A stretch of 64,000 nt of DNA from JAAKFL01 sp964629645 (GTDB taxonomy: Bacteria; Chlamydiota; Chlamydiia; Chlamydiales; SLFE01). This document shows, piece by piece, positions 55,751 to 64,000 of the stretch. The position numbers and the translations under genes are program-made. Within the stretch, counting starts at the first letter, position 1, and each line of letters begins with the position of its first letter. Under the pieces are notes generated by a model. The model worked only from the letters and a program-made list of their open reading frames with translations, was not told where the DNA came from and did no database searches. Location: NCBI GenBank assembly GCA_964629645.1, contig CAZVSU010000002.1:1-64000 (forward strand), written 5' to 3'.

Positions 55751-56371
55751 TTATCCTAATAGCGCTCGCTCAGCGTCTCTAACAGGAGCGAAGCTCTTCC
55801 TGTGAATCGGGCACGGACCGAATTGAAGCAAAGCGGCGAGGTGTTCTTTAGTCCCATATCCTTTGTGCCGTATAAATCCGTATTCGGGATAGGTTTCGTG
55901 ATACTCTTCCATTTTCTGATCACGCGCGACTTTTGCGATGATGGAGGCTGCTCCAATAGAGATTGACAGGGCATCTCCTTTGATCACCTTTTCCCCTGGA
56001 ATTGGGCCCTTAAGTTCAAGACCGTCAACAAGGAGGTAATCAGGTTTTTTGGAAAGTCGCTCTATCGCACTTTTCATCGCTTTCTTCGTTGCCTCAAGGA
56101 TATTAATCGCGTCAATAACAGAAGAGTCAACGATTCCAATCCCAATGCCGACCTCGGGGTGATTCGACAAAAGATCAAAAAGGAGACGCCTCTTCGCAGG
56201 GGACAGCTTTTTGCTGTCGTCGATGCCGCAGATGTCAAGCCCAGGTGTTAGGCAGCAAGCCGCAGCAACGACAGGGCCCGCTAAAGGGCCCCGCCCTGCC
56301 TCATCGACTCCCGCAACGAAAAGATGCCCCTGTTCAAAGGCTCTATATTCATAGCTCCACTTTCCGTCCAA
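55751..56371 (-). CDS. rnhB: Ribonuclease HII
   Basis: The 206-residue protein has the catalytic Asp-Glu site GVDEAGRGPLAGPVVAA and later YLLVDGL. It removes ribonucleotides from RNA-DNA hybrids. The start codon is TTG at 56371; GGGAGGGAAAGG precedes it and no ATG lies before the catalytic motif. Order rplS-rnhB-gmk is chlamydial. Confidence 0.94.
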   Translation of the reverse strand: MDGKWSYEYRAFEQGHLFVAGVDEAGRGPLAGPVVAAACCLTPGLDICGIDDSKKLSPAKRRLLFDLLSNHPEVGIGIGIVDSSVIDAINILEATKKAMKSAIERLSKKPDYLLVDGLELKGPIPGEKVIKGDALSISIGAASIIAKVARDQKMEEYHETYPEYGFIRHKGYGTKEHLAALLQFGPCPIHRKSFAPVRDAERALLG

Positions 56372-56391
56372 AAGCCTTTCCCTCCCGCAGA

Positions 56392-56898
56392 TTACGAGTT
56401 ATCGCTTTCTGCGTCTGCTAAAGGCTCTTCTTTTGTAGGGGTTTCAGCCGCTTTGACTTCCGCTTCAACAGCGTCAACTTGTTCCTTTGCTTTTTCCTCT
56501 GCTTCTGCAAGTGCCGCTTTCCGTTCATTTGCATCTTTCAGCGTCGCAGAAAGGCTGCCTTTGACTTTCGCTTTTTTCCCTTTCGTACCACGAAGGTAGT
56601 AAAGTTTTGAGCGTCTCACCTGGCCACGTCTTGCGATTTCAATTTTGGAAATTCGTGGGCTGTTGATAAGAAAAGTTCGCTCCATCCCTTCGCCATAAGC
56701 GACGCGGTGGACTGTAAACGTCTCTCCAAGGCCTGTCCCTTTCCGAGAGATCACTGTTCCTTGAAAGACCTGGATTCGCTCCTTCGATCCTTCAATAATT
56801 CTGACGTGCACCTTCACAGTGTCACCCACTCGAAAATTGGGGATGCCCTGCTTGATCTGCGCACTTTCCAGCTTTTGTATTGTCGCTGATTTACTCAT
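56392..56898 (-). CDS. rplS: 50S ribosomal protein L19 with acidic C-terminal extension
   Basis: The 168-residue protein has a normal L19 core ([35 protein letters not shown]) to about residue 115. Then come about 50 Ala/Glu/Lys-rich residues ending in an acidic tail, absent from typical L19. It overlaps trmD by 8 bp. Confidence 0.95.
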   Translation of the reverse strand: MSKSATIQKLESAQIKQGIPNFRVGDTVKVHVRIIEGSKERIQVFQGTVISRKGTGLGETFTVHRVAYGEGMERTFLINSPRISKIEIARRGQVRRSKLYYLRGTKGKKAKVKGSLSATLKDANERKAALAEAEEKAKEQVDAVEAEVKAAETPTKEEPLADAESDNS

Positions 56899-57601
56899 TC
56901 ATTTCTCCTTCACTTTTTAACAAATCGGGACGGACTAGTCTTGTTTTTTTGAGTGCCTCTTGCCGTCTCCAGTCATCGATTTGCCGGTGATTTCCACTTA
57001 ACAATATTTCCGGTACCTTTCGCCCCTCAACTATCTCAGGTCTTGTGTAATGCGGACAATCCAGCCTGCCATCTGAAAAAGAGTCCTCGAAGGCGGCCTG
57101 TTCGTGTCCAAGAAAACCAGGAACAAAGCGAAGACACGAATCGAGAGTCAAAAGAGCGGCGGCGCAGCCGTTTGTTAAGACAAAGTCGCCGACGCTTATT
57201 TCTTCGTCTACTTCCATATCGAGCGCTCTTTGGTCAACTCCCTCGTAGTGTCCGCAAAGTATGATCAGGTGTTTTTCCTGTCCTAGCCTTCGGCTCACAT
57301 CTGCGGTCAAGGGAATTCCTTGAGGGCTCATAAACACAACGTGCGATTCTGGTCGCTTAACGCTTCTGATGGCTTTGACAACCGGCGGCGCCATCATCAC
57401 CATTCCGGGACCGCCTCCATAGGGACGATCATCAACTTGCTTGTGTTTCCCTTCCGCAAAATTTCTTATGTCTTGCGTTCTAATATGAATGAGTCCGGAT
57501 TCACGAGCTTTTTTAATCATGCTGTGATTTAACGGACTTTCAAAATAACCGGGAAACAAGGAAAGGAGATCAATCGTTATGACAGGATCTTGCCTCTCCA
57601 T
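56891..57601 (-). CDS. trmD: tRNA (guanine-N1)-methyltransferase
   Basis: The 236-residue SPOUT enzyme has [25 protein letters not shown] and [12 protein letters not shown]. It methylates G37 of tRNA to hold the reading frame. AG-rich RBS (AGGCAAG region) in front; 15 bases after rpsP. Normal length. Confidence 0.95.
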   Translation of the reverse strand: MERQDPVITIDLLSLFPGYFESPLNHSMIKKARESGLIHIRTQDIRNFAEGKHKQVDDRPYGGGPGMVMMAPPVVKAIRSVKRPESHVVFMSPQGIPLTADVSRRLGQEKHLIILCGHYEGVDQRALDMEVDEEISVGDFVLTNGCAAALLTLDSCLRFVPGFLGHEQAAFEDSFSDGRLDCPHYTRPEIVEGRKVPEILLSGNHRQIDDWRRQEALKKTRLVRPDLLKSEGEMNE

Positions 57602-57616
57602 TTTGCCACTTGCCTC

Positions 57617-57955
57617 TTAAGCTGTCGCTTTCTTTTTTCTTAAAACACGCTTTTTGGCCGTCATTTTCACTTGATGGGCCAGCCTTTTTTCATTGTGTCC
57701 TTTGATGACTTCCGGGATGCCCCGTGCGAAAAGCGACTCGACATTCTCACTCATTTGAGCGCCCTGCTCAAGCCAGTGGGATGCGCGCTCTTCTTCAATT
57801 TTTAAATGCCTGTCAGCCTCCGTCTCAAACGGGTTGTACCAACCAATGCACTCGACATATTTTCCATCGCGAGGCGAACGAGAATCCGCGACAACGATAC
57901 GATAAAAAGGGCGATTTTTTCGTCCTTGTTTTCTCAACCGAATTTTTAACGCCAT
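57617..57955 (-). CDS. rpsP: 30S ribosomal protein S16
   Basis: The 112-residue protein begins [20 protein letters not shown] and includes [15 protein letters not shown]. It overlaps ffh by 10 bp at its start. The basic tail [15 protein letters not shown] is slightly long. Expected neighbour of ffh and trmD. Confidence 0.96.
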   Translation of the reverse strand: MALKIRLRKQGRKNRPFYRIVVADSRSPRDGKYVECIGWYNPFETEADRHLKIEEERASHWLEQGAQMSENVESLFARGIPEVIKGHNEKRLAHQVKMTAKKRVLRKKKATA

Positions 57956-59268
57956 GTAGTTCCTCCGAACATCTTTTCCATTTGTTTTCGATTTGGCATC
58001 TTTTTAAAAAATTGTTTCATCTGTTTAAACGATTTGGCTAACTTATTCACGTCGTCGACCGAAGTGCCGCTGCCGTGCGCCACTCGCTTTCTCCTCGAGG
58101 GAACAAGCTCGTCGAAACCTTCTCGTTCCTTCCGTGTCATCGATAAAATAATCGCTTCCACTTTTGTCAGCTCTTTATCGCTCAGGTTCAGATCTTTCAG
58201 TTTCGACATTCCCGGGACCATGTTGATAAGGGAACTCAAAGATCCCATTTTTTTGACCATTTGTATTTGCGACAGATAGTCCATATATGTAAATGAAGCC
58301 GATCTGAGCTTCTTTTCCAACGTTTTCGCCTGGTCCTCGTCGATATGTTCTTGCGCTTTTCGCACAAGATTAATCGTGTCACCCATTCCAAGTATGCGAT
58401 CAGCCATCGAGGAAGGGTTAAACAGTTGCAAATCGCCAACCGCTTCTCCGGTTCCCTCAAATTTTAACGGTTGACCCGTCACCTCTACGATCGAAATGGC
58501 CGCACCGCCTCTGGTATTTCCATCCAGCATCGTCAAAATCGTTCCCGAAATCGCGATCCTTTCGTTAAATTCTGCTGCCACGTTCACAGCATCCTGTCCT
58601 ATCGTCGCATTCACGACAAAAAGGACTTCGTCAGGCCTCGCGACCTCTTTAATCTGCTCCAACTCGACCATCAAATCTTCGTCGAGATGAAGCCGCCCGG
58701 CTGTATCGACAAAAACGATGTCGTGTCCATTGGCTTTCGCGTGCGCCAGTCCGCTCTTTGCCACAGCAACCGGGTTGGCCCCCTCCGACCAAACATCAAC
58801 GCCGAGACCCTCACCGAGGGTTTTGAGCTGTTGAATGGCAGCCGGCCGTTGAAGGTCGCAAGCCACGAGCAACGGCTTTTTTTTGCCCAGCTGCTTCATC
58901 GCGTAGCGTGCCAATTTTGCGCACTGGGTTGTCTTACCGGATCCCTGAAGTCCGCAAAGCATGACCACCGCCGTCTCTTTCGAGACATTGAGTTTCGCTT
59001 CGTCACCCCCCATCAGCGCAACAAGCTCGTCGTGGACGCACTTGACGAACTGCTGTCCGGGAGTCACAGACTTCACGAGCTCTTCGCCTGTCACTTTTTC
59101 TTTGATTCTTTTGATCAAAGTCTTCGTGACGGCATAATTGACATCTGCTTCGAGCAAGGCAAGCCTCACTTCTCTTACAGCATCGGAGATATTCTCCTCG
59201 GTCAATCTTTTTTTTCCGCGGATTTTTGAGAAAATATCGTCAAAACGACCCGCTAACCCTGAAAGCAT
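57946..59268 (-). CDS. ffh: Signal recognition particle protein Ffh
   Basis: The 440-residue GTPase has an N domain, G1 [14 protein letters not shown]3 [12 protein letters not shown], and a Met-rich M domain from about 300 to the end. It carries nascent membrane proteins to FtsY. The G4 element reads [10 protein letters not shown] where most Ffh proteins have TKLDGD, so the Lys is changed to Met. The M domain is a little short. Confidence 0.95.
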   Translation of the reverse strand: MLSGLAGRFDDIFSKIRGKKRLTEENISDAVREVRLALLEADVNYAVTKTLIKRIKEKVTGEELVKSVTPGQQFVKCVHDELVALMGGDEAKLNVSKETAVVMLCGLQGSGKTTQCAKLARYAMKQLGKKKPLLVACDLQRPAAIQQLKTLGEGLGVDVWSEGANPVAVAKSGLAHAKANGHDIVFVDTAGRLHLDEDLMVELEQIKEVARPDEVLFVVNATIGQDAVNVAAEFNERIAISGTILTMLDGNTRGGAAISIVEVTGQPLKFEGTGEAVGDLQLFNPSSMADRILGMGDTINLVRKAQEHIDEDQAKTLEKKLRSASFTYMDYLSQIQMVKKMGSLSSLINMVPGMSKLKDLNLSDKELTKVEAIILSMTRKEREGFDELVPSRRKRVAHGSGTSVDDVNKLAKSFKQMKQFFKKMPNRKQMEKMFGGTTWR

Positions 59269-59322
59269 ACCACAGAAGGTTCCTTATTGTACACGAAATT
59301 GGGCCTTATCATACTCAAAATT

Positions 59323-60153
59323 TCAATCAATTTCAAGGGAAAAGAAACGATCGCGGCCTGACCAATCTTTCTCTACAGTTCCTTTATACTCAAAAATTTC
59401 TTGTACAGGACCTCCCTGGTCAAACCCGATTTCAAGCCAAAGCTTTCCCTTCGAGCGCCACCTTCCATGGTGCCCGCGAGAAATTTTTCTGATAAAGTCA
59501 AGCCCATCCTTTCCGCCGACTAAAGCCAGCTTAGGTTCATATTGCTTGACAGACCTGTCAAGACCTTCATACGCATCGAGTGAAATGTAGGGCGGGTTAG
59601 AGACGATCACATCTACTTTTTGGTCGCAGGCATCAAAAAGATCTCCCTTATACATCTCGACATCGACACCGTTTCGACGAGCATTCTCTCGGGAAAGTGC
59701 GAGCGCCTCTTCAGAGATATCAGAAAGGATGACCTGGACTTCGGGAAGGGCTTTTTTGATTGCGATTCCAATGCAGCCGGATCCGGAACACAGATCCCAA
59801 ACAATCGGGCGGTTCGATGCAACAGACCTTAGCTCCTTGACAACTTTGTCAACGAGAAGCTCAGTCTCAGGCCTTGGAATCAAAGCAGCAGGCGAAATTG
59901 TAAGATCGCAACCATAAAATCGCAATTGCCGGAGAATATATTGAATTGGCTCGCCCCGGGCCAAACGACTGAGTATCGTGCGGCAGAGTTGTCTTTCTTC
60001 ACAATTCAGCGGCCTCTGATAATCGAGGTAAAGATCCATTCTCTCCATAGAAAGAACGGAGGCTAGCATCTCCTCAACAACCCTCCGAGGCGACCCGACT
60101 CCTTTTTTTTCCAGAAATTGTTTCGATTGCTCGGCGACGTCTTTTAGAATCAT
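59323..60153 (-). CDS. prmC: Release factor glutamine methyltransferase
   Basis: The 276-residue protein has the SAM site DLCSGSGCIGIAI and the substrate motif NPPY (VIVSNPPYISL). It methylates the GGQ glutamine of release factors. Its ATG overlaps the stop codon of prfA by one base, coupling enzyme and substrate. Confidence 0.95.
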   Translation of the reverse strand: MILKDVAEQSKQFLEKKGVGSPRRVVEEMLASVLSMERMDLYLDYQRPLNCEERQLCRTILSRLARGEPIQYILRQLRFYGCDLTISPAALIPRPETELLVDKVVKELRSVASNRPIVWDLCSGSGCIGIAIKKALPEVQVILSDISEEALALSRENARRNGVDVEMYKGDLFDACDQKVDVIVSNPPYISLDAYEGLDRSVKQYEPKLALVGGKDGLDFIRKISRGHHGRWRSKGKLWLEIGFDQGGPVQEIFEYKGTVEKDWSGRDRFFSLEID

Positions 60154-61220
60154 TAAGAATCCATGAGCTTCTGGTGATAGAAGTGCTTAACAAGAGACGA
60201 GGTCACTTCGTCCAAATCCCCGGCCATGGCTTGATCAAGGTTATATAGAGTGAGGTTTATCCTGTGGTCGGTGAGACGATTCTGCGGAAAGTTATAGGTC
60301 CTTATCCGCCCCGAGCGATCTCCGGAGCCCACTTGCTGTGAGCGCGTCGTCGCCCGCCTTTGCTCTTCTTCAATTCTTTTTTGCTCTGCCAGTTTGGCAG
60401 AAAGAAATCTTAGGGCTTTTTCTCTATTTTTGTGTTGACTGCGCTCTTCTTGACACGCGACGACGATCCCGGTGGGCATATGCGTGATACGCACCGCGCT
60501 ATCGGTCGTGTTGACATGCTGGCCTCCGGCGCCGGAAGAGCGGAAAGTGTCGATTCTCAAGTCGCTTTCGTCGATCTTAACAGCCTCTTCCTTTGAGGGT
60601 TCAGCGAGCACCGCTACAGTGATGGCGGAAGTGTGCACACGCCCTTGGGCTTCTGTTTCCGGGACGCGCTGCACTCTGTGAGTGCCGGCTTCATATTGCA
60701 AATATCTGTGGACATTCGGCCCGAAAAAAACAAGAATCGCTTCTTTAAATCCCCCCATATCGGAATGGGTGCAGGACAAAAGTTCGTAATTCCAGCCCAT
60801 ATTTTCAGCGAACAGTTTGTACATTCTCAAGCAGTCGGCCACAAAAAGAGCGGCTTCAGCTCCACCTGTTCCGGCCCTTAATTCCATAATGGTATTTCGA
60901 TGGTCATTGGGGTCAGGAGGAACAAGAAGATTTTCGACTTTACGGGTGAGGTCCTGTATTTTTTTTTCCAGCTTTTCGATGTCTTCGTTGAGAACGGCAA
61001 TAAAGTCGCTGTCGGTCTCTTCTTTCAACATCGCTTTGTTATCGCTGAGGTTCTTTTCGGCATTTTTGAGCTCATCCCAAGTCGAACATATCTCCGAGAC
61101 TCTTGAATGCTCTTGAGTCAGCTCTTTGTACTTTGCCTGGTCATTGACAACGTCAGGATTTCCGAGCGCCGTTTCAAGGTCGGAAAGGCGGGCCACAAAC
61201 TGTTGAATTTTTTCTCTCAC
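60153..61220 (-). CDS. prfA: Peptide chain release factor 1
   Basis: The 355-residue protein has the PxT-region codon-recognition part and the GGQ motif ([17 protein letters not shown]). The start is GTG at 61220, with GAGGGAGAG upstream. It lies behind the rpmE terminator at 61255-61300, so it needs read-through or its own promoter. RF1 reads UAA and UAG. Confidence 0.96.
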   Translation of the reverse strand: MREKIQQFVARLSDLETALGNPDVVNDQAKYKELTQEHSRVSEICSTWDELKNAEKNLSDNKAMLKEETDSDFIAVLNEDIEKLEKKIQDLTRKVENLLVPPDPNDHRNTIMELRAGTGGAEAALFVADCLRMYKLFAENMGWNYELLSCTHSDMGGFKEAILVFFGPNVHRYLQYEAGTHRVQRVPETEAQGRVHTSAITVAVLAEPSKEEAVKIDESDLRIDTFRSSGAGGQHVNTTDSAVRITHMPTGIVVACQEERSQHKNREKALRFLSAKLAEQKRIEEEQRRATTRSQQVGSGDRSGRIRTYNFPQNRLTDHRINLTLYNLDQAMAGDLDEVTSSLVKHFYHQKLMDS

Positions 61221-61254
61221 ACTCTCCCTCTCAAAACAGGTTTCACAGCCTTAG

Positions 61255-61300
61255 AAACAAAAAATCGCCGAAAAAGTTTGGGAACTTGCTTACGGCGATT
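61255..61300 (-). terminator. Intrinsic terminator between rpmE and prfA
   Basis: On the minus strand AATCGCCG (61300-61293) pairs with CGGCGATT (61270-61263), with an inner AAGTT/AACTT stem, followed by TTTTGTTTC. It ends the rpmE transcript or partly attenuates prfA. Confidence 0.8.
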
Positions 61301-61316
61301 GGAACGGGGTGGGAGT

Positions 61317-61589
61317 TTAGCTATCGCTTTGGTGATTGTCAGCCTCTTGCTTCTTCCCATATCTTTTGCGGAACTTATCGATGCGTCCTTCTGTGTCGAC
61401 AGGTCCTCCTTTGCCGCTAAAAAGCGGGTGGGACTGAGAGGAAATAGGAACGCGAAAAACTGGGTATGTGGTCCCTTCGAACTCTTCTTTTTCAGAGGGC
61501 TCAAGAGCTGCTCCGCAAACGAACTTATGGCCGGTCGCAGTGTCAACAAAAAGAATTTGCTGGTAGGTAGGATGGATATCTTTCTTCAT
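61317..61589 (-). CDS. rpmE: 50S ribosomal protein L31 (type B-like)
   Basis: The protein has 90 residues from the ATG at 61589 (GGAG upstream). MKKDIHPTYQQILFVD, YPVFRVPISSQSHPLFSGK and KFRKRYGKK are L31 hallmarks. Only one Cys is present, so the zinc-binding CxxC set is missing, as in type B L31 proteins. First gene of the leftward block. Confidence 0.93.
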   Translation of the reverse strand: MKKDIHPTYQQILFVDTATGHKFVCGAALEPSEKEEFEGTTYPVFRVPISSQSHPLFSGKGGPVDTEGRIDKFRKRYGKKQEADNHQSDS

Positions 61590-61681
61590 CAATGTCTCCA
61601 AAAGTTTTATACATCAATCATACGAAATCGTTCTATTTCAAACAATGGAAAAATAATGGTTGTTTTGCTAAAATGGTGCCC

Positions 61682-62557
61682 ATGAAGACAACTATCGGCC
61701 AAATGGGCCCCGCTTACACGCCGCCTATTATAAAAAATTTAATCATCTCGATTTGCTCTGCGACCATCGTCGCAGCGCTACTCGACCCGATCTTTCGTTA
61801 TTATTTTAATTTTTCTCTCCAGTTTTTCTTAAGTTTAACACCTCTTGCCTATTCGAAACTTTTCATTTGGCAGCCCCTCTCCTATCTCTTTTTGCTGCAG
61901 TCCGCGGGGGGGTTGACCTTTAGTCTTTTGATTTCGCTCTTTTTCCAAATGTTCCTTTTATGGATGACAGGCTCCCAATTGGCCGAACGGTACAGCGCCG
62001 CATCTTTTTTGAAACTTTTCTTCGGAGCAGGCCTAACGGCTGCCCTGGTCGCCATCCCCTTAATGATGGCCGCCCCTTCTATGATGGCTTATGCCGGACC
62101 GACTGCTTCGCTTATCGCTGTCTTTGTCGTGTGGACGTATCTTCATCACGACAGCCAGATTTTGCTTTTTTTTATCATACCAATAAAGGCGAAGTGGCTC
62201 CTTGCATTCGGCCTCGGCGCTGCTTTCTTAGTCTTTGCATCAAACGGTTCATTCATTTCACTTGTCATGCTCGTGACAGGAGTTTTATTTGGCGCACTCT
62301 ATGCGACCTTGTTTAAGGAACTCCCCTCCCCTTACCCCTTTCTCGAATCCTTTGACCGATTGATCGCAAAAATTCGAAACCAAAGCCCCTCTGCAAGGTC
62401 GCAGCACAAGGGAAAAATATTCGATTTTAAAACGGGCAAACCGGTCGAAACGGACGAAGAGTTTCTCGACCGCGTTCTAGAAAAGATTTCCCGTTCGGGA
62501 GAAGACTCCCTGACTCCCCAAGAGCGTGCTCGCCTCGAAAAAATCGCGCGCAAATAA
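61682..62557 (+). CDS. Rhomboid-like membrane protein
   Basis: The protein has 291 residues from the ATG at 61682. It has about six membrane helices (residues 20-220) in the rhomboid arrangement, followed by a soluble tail ending SGEDSLTPQERARLEKIARK, which matches a small domain often attached to bacterial rhomboid-like proteins. At the place of the catalytic GxSG there is YAGPTASL, so the Ser is replaced by Thr or shifted; a pseudoprotease is likely. It is divergent from rpmE, as in C. trachomatis. Confidence 0.7.
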   Translation: MKTTIGQMGPAYTPPIIKNLIISICSATIVAALLDPIFRYYFNFSLQFFLSLTPLAYSKLFIWQPLSYLFLLQSAGGLTFSLLISLFFQMFLLWMTGSQLAERYSAASFLKLFFGAGLTAALVAIPLMMAAPSMMAYAGPTASLIAVFVVWTYLHHDSQILLFFIIPIKAKWLLAFGLGAAFLVFASNGSFISLVMLVTGVLFGALYATLFKELPSPYPFLESFDRLIAKIRNQSPSARSQHKGKIFDFKTGKPVETDEEFLDRVLEKISRSGEDSLTPQERARLEKIARK

Positions 62558-62574
62558 ACAGATTTCTCATGGCG

Positions 62575-64000
62575 CTATTTCTGCATCAAATCCCGAATGA
62601 TTGTTTGCGCTTCTGACGTGAAAGGATTTTGAAGCATGACCGTAAGACTTTGAGCGTCTGTACGGTCAAACTTGTAGAGCGGCACTCCCTTTTCATTCAG
62701 GGATAAAACATAGTCTGGATATTTGAGAATCACACCAAAATGAGGCATTTTTATCTGAGAGAGGATTTTCAAATCAATTCCTCCCTTTTTTAAAATCGAT
62801 AGCGCTTTTAAGTGGGAAAATGCTTGTTTAAACTCATCGAAATCAAAGGGTTGTAGATCACTGACCCGGAGACCAAGCTCCGGCAATATATCGAGCAGAG
62901 GAAACCGGGTAAAGGCAAATTGAATTTGATCTTTGGACAACTGAAAGATTTCTTGTGAGGGGATGCCTTTGCCTGACAGTTCAGTGATGCGATCGGCAAA
63001 CTGCAGAATTTGTGAAAAAATTAAGGGAAACCTCATGAGATCGTCAAAAGTCAACCCTGCCGAAAGAAGCTTTTCTAGTTTATCTTTGTTTTGAATCATC
63101 AAATGGGCAGTGGTTAAATCGAGATCAAGAACACCGTTTTTGGGGAGGCGATAGCGACAGGCAAGATCGATGATGGCCGAAAAGATGTCCGGATTTTCTA
63201 AGACAAGCTTTAATTGATCGTCGAGAAGGGCCTTCAAGTCGTTAAGATCGACTTTTTTCAGCGCCAGTTTTGCATAGGCATCGGCATGCTCCAGAATCTT
63301 CTTAACTTTATAGGGTCTCATACCGGCCATCGGACCAAAGAAATGAGGATCGCTTTTAAATGCCTTAAGAGTCCCTTTTGGGTTTTGGAGCAGCTGTTCA
63401 AGACTCGCCGATTCGAGCTTAAAAAAGTCATGAAGAGGGACTCCTTCTTTCAGAAACAGCAGAAATGCACTTCTGTGGGAAAGCACCATAAAAAGCTGCC
63501 AGAAATCAAGCTTCTGCAGATCATGTTGCGAAACTCCCGCTCTTTCTAACGGGGCAAAAGAGGCGGACTGGGCAAGACTTTCTCGATCGAGATGAGCAAT
63601 CGTATCAAAGTCCACTCCATATTCCAGCAGCGTCATAATTTCATGCCGGTGCTCTAAAAACCAGCCGAAGTCCCAGGCTTGCAAATGATCGATTTGGTCC
63701 CATTTGACGCCATACACCAATAGAGCCAATGCATCTTCTGGGCGGAGAAGCATTTCTTCAATCCAATTCCATTTTAACGTCAAAAGCTCATCGACACCTT
63801 CAAAGTTTTTAAGGATCGCTGCCATTGACTCCGGGTGAGTCAAAACGAGTCGCAGTTGATAACCACTGAATTTCGATAGCTCTTCTGCTGTGACCCCCCG
63901 CTCTTGAATCAACAGAAAAGAGCGGGTGTTGTGAAGAATTTCAATCAGTTGCGGTGCGTCATAAAGATGGAGCTTCGTCGGGGGAAACCCCGATTCAGAA
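62575..64000 (-). CDS. Repeat-rich helical solenoid protein, 5' end outside window
   Basis: The frame is open from 62575 through the window edge, so at least 474 residues are present and the start is missing. A loose repeat of about 36-40 residues recurs through the chain, with the pattern LLxxGVxxxxLxxLDxxxLxxLLxxP (examples LLEYGVDFDTIAHLDRESL and FLKEGVPLHDFFKLESASL). This predicts an alpha-solenoid distinct from TPR or ankyrin. No signal or membrane segment is seen in the visible part. Function unknown; a secreted scaffold is possible. Confidence 0.65.
   Translation of the reverse strand, partial: SESGFPPTKLHLYDAPQLIEILHNTRSFLLIQERGVTAEELSKFSGYQLRLVLTHPESMAAILKNFEGVDELLTLKWNWIEEMLLRPEDALALLVYGVKWDQIDHLQAWDFGWFLEHRHEIMTLLEYGVDFDTIAHLDRESLAQSASFAPLERAGVSQHDLQKLDFWQLFMVLSHRSAFLLFLKEGVPLHDFFKLESASLEQLLQNPKGTLKAFKSDPHFFGPMAGMRPYKVKKILEHADAYAKLALKKVDLNDLKALLDDQLKLVLENPDIFSAIIDLACRYRLPKNGVLDLDLTTAHLMIQNKDKLEKLLSAGLTFDDLMRFPLIFSQILQFADRITELSGKGIPSQEIFQLSKDQIQFAFTRFPLLDILPELGLRVSDLQPFDFDEFKQAFSHLKALSILKKGGIDLKILSQIKMPHFGVILKYPDYVLSLNEKGVPLYKFDRTDAQSLTVMLQNPFTSEAQTIIRDLMQK

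Overview
This window is the chromosome of a chlamydia-like bacterium (order Chlamydiales, most likely an amoeba-associated family). The evidence is gene order and family content. The run rpsA-nusA-infB-rbfA-truB-ribF, then ychF (reversed), sctU-sctV-copN-scc1-malQ, follows the order known from Chlamydia trachomatis. So does the right-hand block rpmE-prfA-prmC-ffh-rpsP-trmD-rplS-rnhB-gmk-omega-metG. uvrA is the giant tandem-duplicated form typical of Chlamydiae. Base composition looks close to 47-48% G+C by eye, high for the group; an Estrella-like (Criblamydiaceae) host would fit, but that is inference. Two 10-N gaps (7071-7080, 35096-35105) show that this is a scaffolded assembly.

Layout. 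1-250: palindromic MITE-like repeats. 328-4950: three genes for export of a surface polysaccharide (polytopic membrane protein, Wza-like outer-membrane lipoprotein, Wzz-like chain-length protein). 4983-6452: an unclassified reverse transcriptase preceded by a compact, foldable non-coding segment; a convergent FGE-sulfatase/C-type-lectin-fold gene is cut by the first gap. 7298-19925: double UvrA, HtpX-LemA stress pair, BrnQ with a Val/Ile-rich short ORF upstream, a large unknown protein and an ACT-less aspartokinase. 20102-27699: translation and transcription operon. 27801-37573: a BTB-LRR effector candidate, YchF, and the type III secretion (T3S) cluster, whose copN ends inside a second repeat copy next to the second gap. 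37592-42087: periplasmic and solenoid proteins and a cobalamin adenosyltransferase. 42218-47653: ClpB, SthA, small proteins and L28. 47720-51377: a protein with a eukaryotic-type RasGEF domain, an LcrH/SycD-type T3S chaperone and a small basic protein. 51406-61589: the conserved leftward metG-to-rpmE block. 61682-64000: rhomboid-like membrane protein and a repeat-rich solenoid protein running off the window.

How it fits together. Housekeeping blocks are conserved and tightly packed, with many 1-23 bp overlaps. Host-interaction genes (T3S export gate and inner ring, gatekeeper, chaperones, BTB-LRR, RasGEF, solenoid proteins) are interspersed and often on the opposite strand. The most novel-looking locus is the reverse transcriptase with its putative structured RNA. 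The RasGEF-domain protein, the palindromic repeat family that reaches into gene 3' ends, and the possible branched-chain amino acid leader in front of brnQ also deserve attention.
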